Assembly (NCBI GenBank): GCA_023299945.1
Contig: JALZVZ010000155.1
Coordinates: 1 to 19,573 of the forward strand
Source of the DNA: Altererythrobacter sp.
Lineage (GTDB): Bacteria; Pseudomonadota; Alphaproteobacteria; Sphingomonadales; Sphingomonadaceae
Length of the DNA stretch: 19,573 bases
Direction of reading: 5' to 3'
Shown one piece after another: positions 17,608 to 19,573 of this stretch (position 1 is its first letter; the number at the start of each line of letters is the position of its first letter). The notes below the pieces were generated by a model. It ran no database searches. It was not told where the DNA came from and saw only the letters and a program-made list of their open reading frames with translations. The position numbers and the translations under genes were made by a program.

Positions 17608-19014
17608 CTAATCCGCAGTGGGAAGGAACAAAGTAAAGGTTGCACCCGCTCCCGACTTGCTAATAACCCTTAGATCGCCATTCATGGCCCGCGCCAAGCG
17701 CTGCGATATATAAAGCCCTAAGCCTGAGCCGCCGTCTCCTTCTCGGCCCAAACGCTCATACTTGGTGAATACACGTGCCTGCTGCTCCGCAGTCAATCCA
17801 TCCCCCTGATCGGCGACACTGATCGTAACTTGATCGCCTTGGCCATCTGCTGCGTCGCTCAAACCGCTGACGCTAACGATCACTTTGCTGCCCTCTGGCG
17901 AGTAGTTGATCGCATTGCCCAAAATATTGATCAAGATTTGCAGCACGCGGCGAAATTCTGCCCTAGCAATGATTGGTGTATTTACCGTGCCATTTGGCGC
18001 TGCAACTTCAACGGCGATATGTTTGGCTTTTGACTTACCGCTGAGGATGCTGGCCGCTCTTTTCGCGACATCGGCCAAATCGACTGTCTCGTTGGTTGTG
18101 ACAAAATTGCTGGATTCCACATCCTCTAAATCCGCCAAATCCTCTAAGAGCGCGAGCAGATGGCTACCAGCGGAAGCAATATCGCCCGCGTAATTTGTAT
18201 ATTCTGACCGTAATGGACCAGCGAGCCGAGCTCGGATCGTCTCTGCATTAGAGACTATGCGCCCAATTGGTTGACGCAGAACGCGGCTAAGTACGCTGCC
18301 GAGCAATGTGCTTTCATTGGGCACATCGTCGGGTCGCTCAGCATGTTTTTCAAAAGGCTGGTCAGACAAAAGCAGCAATTCAAATCCAGTCGGGTGTTTG
18401 CGCGGCCCGCCTAGAGGCATCAAGCGAACACGCCATGTGCGGATCGAACCCTCGGCTCTAGCCTTTGCGCCATCCAACAGGCGCCAGTGCAGCGGTTGCT
18501 GATATTCCGCCTCGGTCAGAGTGAAAAATTCTGACCAGGGGGCAAGCGGCTTGCTTCGCATTCCCTCCATGCAGGCCAACAAATCCGGCGCATCGCTTTC
18601 GGCTGATAGCACCTGCAGATCCTGATTGAGCCTAACGATCATTTCTGCCGTTACGCGGTCAATTGTGTCCAGGCGGTCAGATAATTCTTGCTCTTCAATT
18701 TCAGCGCAGCTTTCCTGCCGCCAATCCTCAATTAGCAACTCACAACCAGTCGTGCGGTCATCTTGCTTCGGATTAACGCGCAGAAAACCGGAAACCGCCT
18801 CGTTGCCGTCAAAGGCGTTGAATTCGTGAGCAATCCTTAAGCCCTTGGTGCGAGATTGACGCACCACCTCAAATAGCTCCGGTATGGATATCTTGCCGGG
18901 CAAAATACCGCCGCAGCGCATCTGGAGTTGAGCCAGTGGCTCATCGGCCTCAAGCAAGCGATCTTCGTCATCAGTTACCGCACGAACGGAAGAATGAAAT
19001 CTTGCTTTAGCCAT
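17608..19014 (-). CDS. Histidine-kinase-like protein lacking the phosphoacceptor histidine
   Basis: The 468-residue protein has no membrane helix, so it is likely cytoplasmic. The N-terminal 225 residues look like one or two divergent PAS-type sensor regions (about 30-120 and 150-218). Next comes a HisKA-like two-helix region (about 235-298; AETIRARLAGPL, then SHLLALLEDLADLEDVES). The HATPase_c domain (about 350-466) appears complete: N box NILGNAINYSP (363-373), G1 box DQGDG (402-406), F-box-like RVFTKYERLG and G2 box GGSGLGLYIS (428-437). In the H box, where SHELRTPL is usual, the protein reads SRVLRQPI, with Arg244 (codon CGC at 18283-18285) at the histidine position. It may therefore bind ATP without autophosphorylating. 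The start overlaps the upstream gene's stop by eight bases. No response regulator is adjacent in the window. Confidence 0.85.
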   Translation of the reverse strand: MAKARFHSSVRAVTDDEDRLLEADEPLAQLQMRCGGILPGKISIPELFEVVRQSRTKGLRIAHEFNAFDGNEAVSGFLRVNPKQDDRTTGCELLIEDWRQESCAEIEEQELSDRLDTIDRVTAEMIVRLNQDLQVLSAESDAPDLLACMEGMRSKPLAPWSEFFTLTEAEYQQPLHWRLLDGAKARAEGSIRTWRVRLMPLGGPRKHPTGFELLLLSDQPFEKHAERPDDVPNESTLLGSVLSRVLRQPIGRIVSNAETIRARLAGPLRSEYTNYAGDIASAGSHLLALLEDLADLEDVESSNFVTTNETVDLADVAKRAASILSGKSKAKHIAVEVAAPNGTVNTPIIARAEFRRVLQILINILGNAINYSPEGSKVIVSVSGLSDAADGQGDQVTISVADQGDGLTAEQQARVFTKYERLGREGDGGSGLGLYISQRLARAMNGDLRVISKSGAGATFTLFLPTAD

Positions 19015-19573
19015 TTCCAGGTACCGTTCCTGGCTTTGTTTTTGTCCCTAATGAAGATGCCTCAAGCAACCCCAACGCCTGCTCTTCGTCCCAATCCTTA
19101 AACTCTAAAGGCAATGAAATATCGGCACCTAGCATGGCTAGCTGACGCATAATCGCTTCAGTCGATCGGCCAGCTGCTTTCAGCGCAATTGCGAGCCGCA
19201 GGCATTGTTGTTGCTGGCACGACAGCGCGACCAAATCGCGCGGCTGCCCTGTAGATTTGGCTATCGCACTAATGAATAGCGCCAGGCCAGCGGTCTCAAT
19301 CTCAGAGACAATTTCAGCGCTTGCGCCAACTGCGCTTAACAACCGATCTAACAATCCAAGCCGCGTCGCTTCCTCATCATATTGGGCGCGCATTTCCGAC
19401 TCTTTTTGGACCAAAAATCCGTCGCCCTGCTTCAGAGCAAACTTCTTCCAAACATCCAGAACGTCATCGAATAAATCTATTGGCAGTTCGAAAAGTGGAG
19501 ACCCACCGCGCTGCTGCCACTCTACAAAACACGCCTGTGACGCCATCTGAGCCATTGCCAATTGGCAAATATT
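19007..19573 (-). CDS. Helical protein, possibly DUF2336 family (5' end outside window)
   Basis: At least 188 residues, read in from the right edge: the frame is open to base 19573, so the true start lies outside and the TTG at 19561 is only the first possible start codon inside. The sequence is Ala/Leu/Gln-rich and predicted helical. The stretch GLALFISAIAKSTGQPRDLV followed by CLRLAIALKAAGRS resembles the repeated helices at the C-terminal end of DUF2336 proteins of alphaproteobacteria, whose function is not well defined. There is no signal peptide or membrane helix in the visible part. It ends in a polar tail and overlaps the start of the kinase-like gene by eight bases, which suggests coupled expression and perhaps a shared function. 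The family call is tentative. Confidence 0.5.
   Translation of the reverse strand, partial: NICQLAMAQMASQACFVEWQQRGGSPLFELPIDLFDDVLDVWKKFALKQGDGFLVQKESEMRAQYDEEATRLGLLDRLLSAVGASAEIVSEIETAGLALFISAIAKSTGQPRDLVALSCQQQQCLRLAIALKAAGRSTEAIMRQLAMLGADISLPLEFKDWDEEQALGLLEASSLGTKTKPGTVPGNG

Noticed and set aside
19017..19033. Inverted repeat CCAGG-N7-CCTGG at the junction of the last two genes
   Set aside because: It lies within the coding end of the DUF2336-like gene, has only five paired bases and an awkward loop, and is probably chance.

Overview
The window is a dense block of chromosomal housekeeping genes from an alphaproteobacterium, most likely a member of the Sphingomonadales (Erythrobacteraceae-like). 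Three things support this. The gene order (trpD-trpC-moaC-moeA-lexA, then comEC, gltX, gltA, with pyrG-secG-tpiA and a PpiD-type gene next door) is the one I associate with alphaproteobacteria. The lexA promoter carries a GTTC-N7-GTTC box, the alphaproteobacterial SOS operator. The protein sequences also look sphingomonad-like. I ran no database search, so the genus is not established. I see no mobile element, CRISPR array, tRNA or rRNA, and no gene-free stretch above 300 bases.

Left part (2-2963, minus strand): tpiA, secG and pyrG are read in that order, probably as one transcription unit for triose-phosphate isomerase, a Sec translocon subunit and CTP synthase. A divergent intergenic region (2964-3159) separates them from a long plus-strand run.

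Middle part (3160-11626, plus strand): a PpiD/SurA-like membrane-anchored chaperone gene is followed by trpE, a predicted lipoprotein of the phosphodiester glycosidase (DUF2233) family, trpG, trpD, trpC, moaC and moeA. Five of the seven junctions are four-base ATGA stop/start overlaps, which points to translational coupling. trpE, trpG, trpD and trpC carry tryptophan synthesis from chorismate to indole-3-glycerol phosphate; moaC and moeA act in molybdenum cofactor synthesis. lexA (11713-12405) follows behind its own SOS box.

Right part: comEC (minus) converges on lexA and diverges from gltX (plus). gltX is followed by gltA, which starts at a TTG codon with a strong ribosome binding site and ends in a textbook intrinsic terminator. 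Convergent to it lie a histidine-kinase-like gene and, overlapping its start by eight bases, a DUF2336-like gene that runs off the window.

No wholly new system is evident. The most unusual points are: the kinase-like protein has an intact-looking ATP-binding domain but Arg244 where the phosphoacceptor histidine should be; a secreted DUF2233 lipoprotein is coupled inside the trp genes; ComEC keeps a C-terminal domain without visible metal-ligand motifs; and the pyrG leader lacks a Shine-Dalgarno sequence and instead carries two pyrimidine-rich CCTCC motifs.
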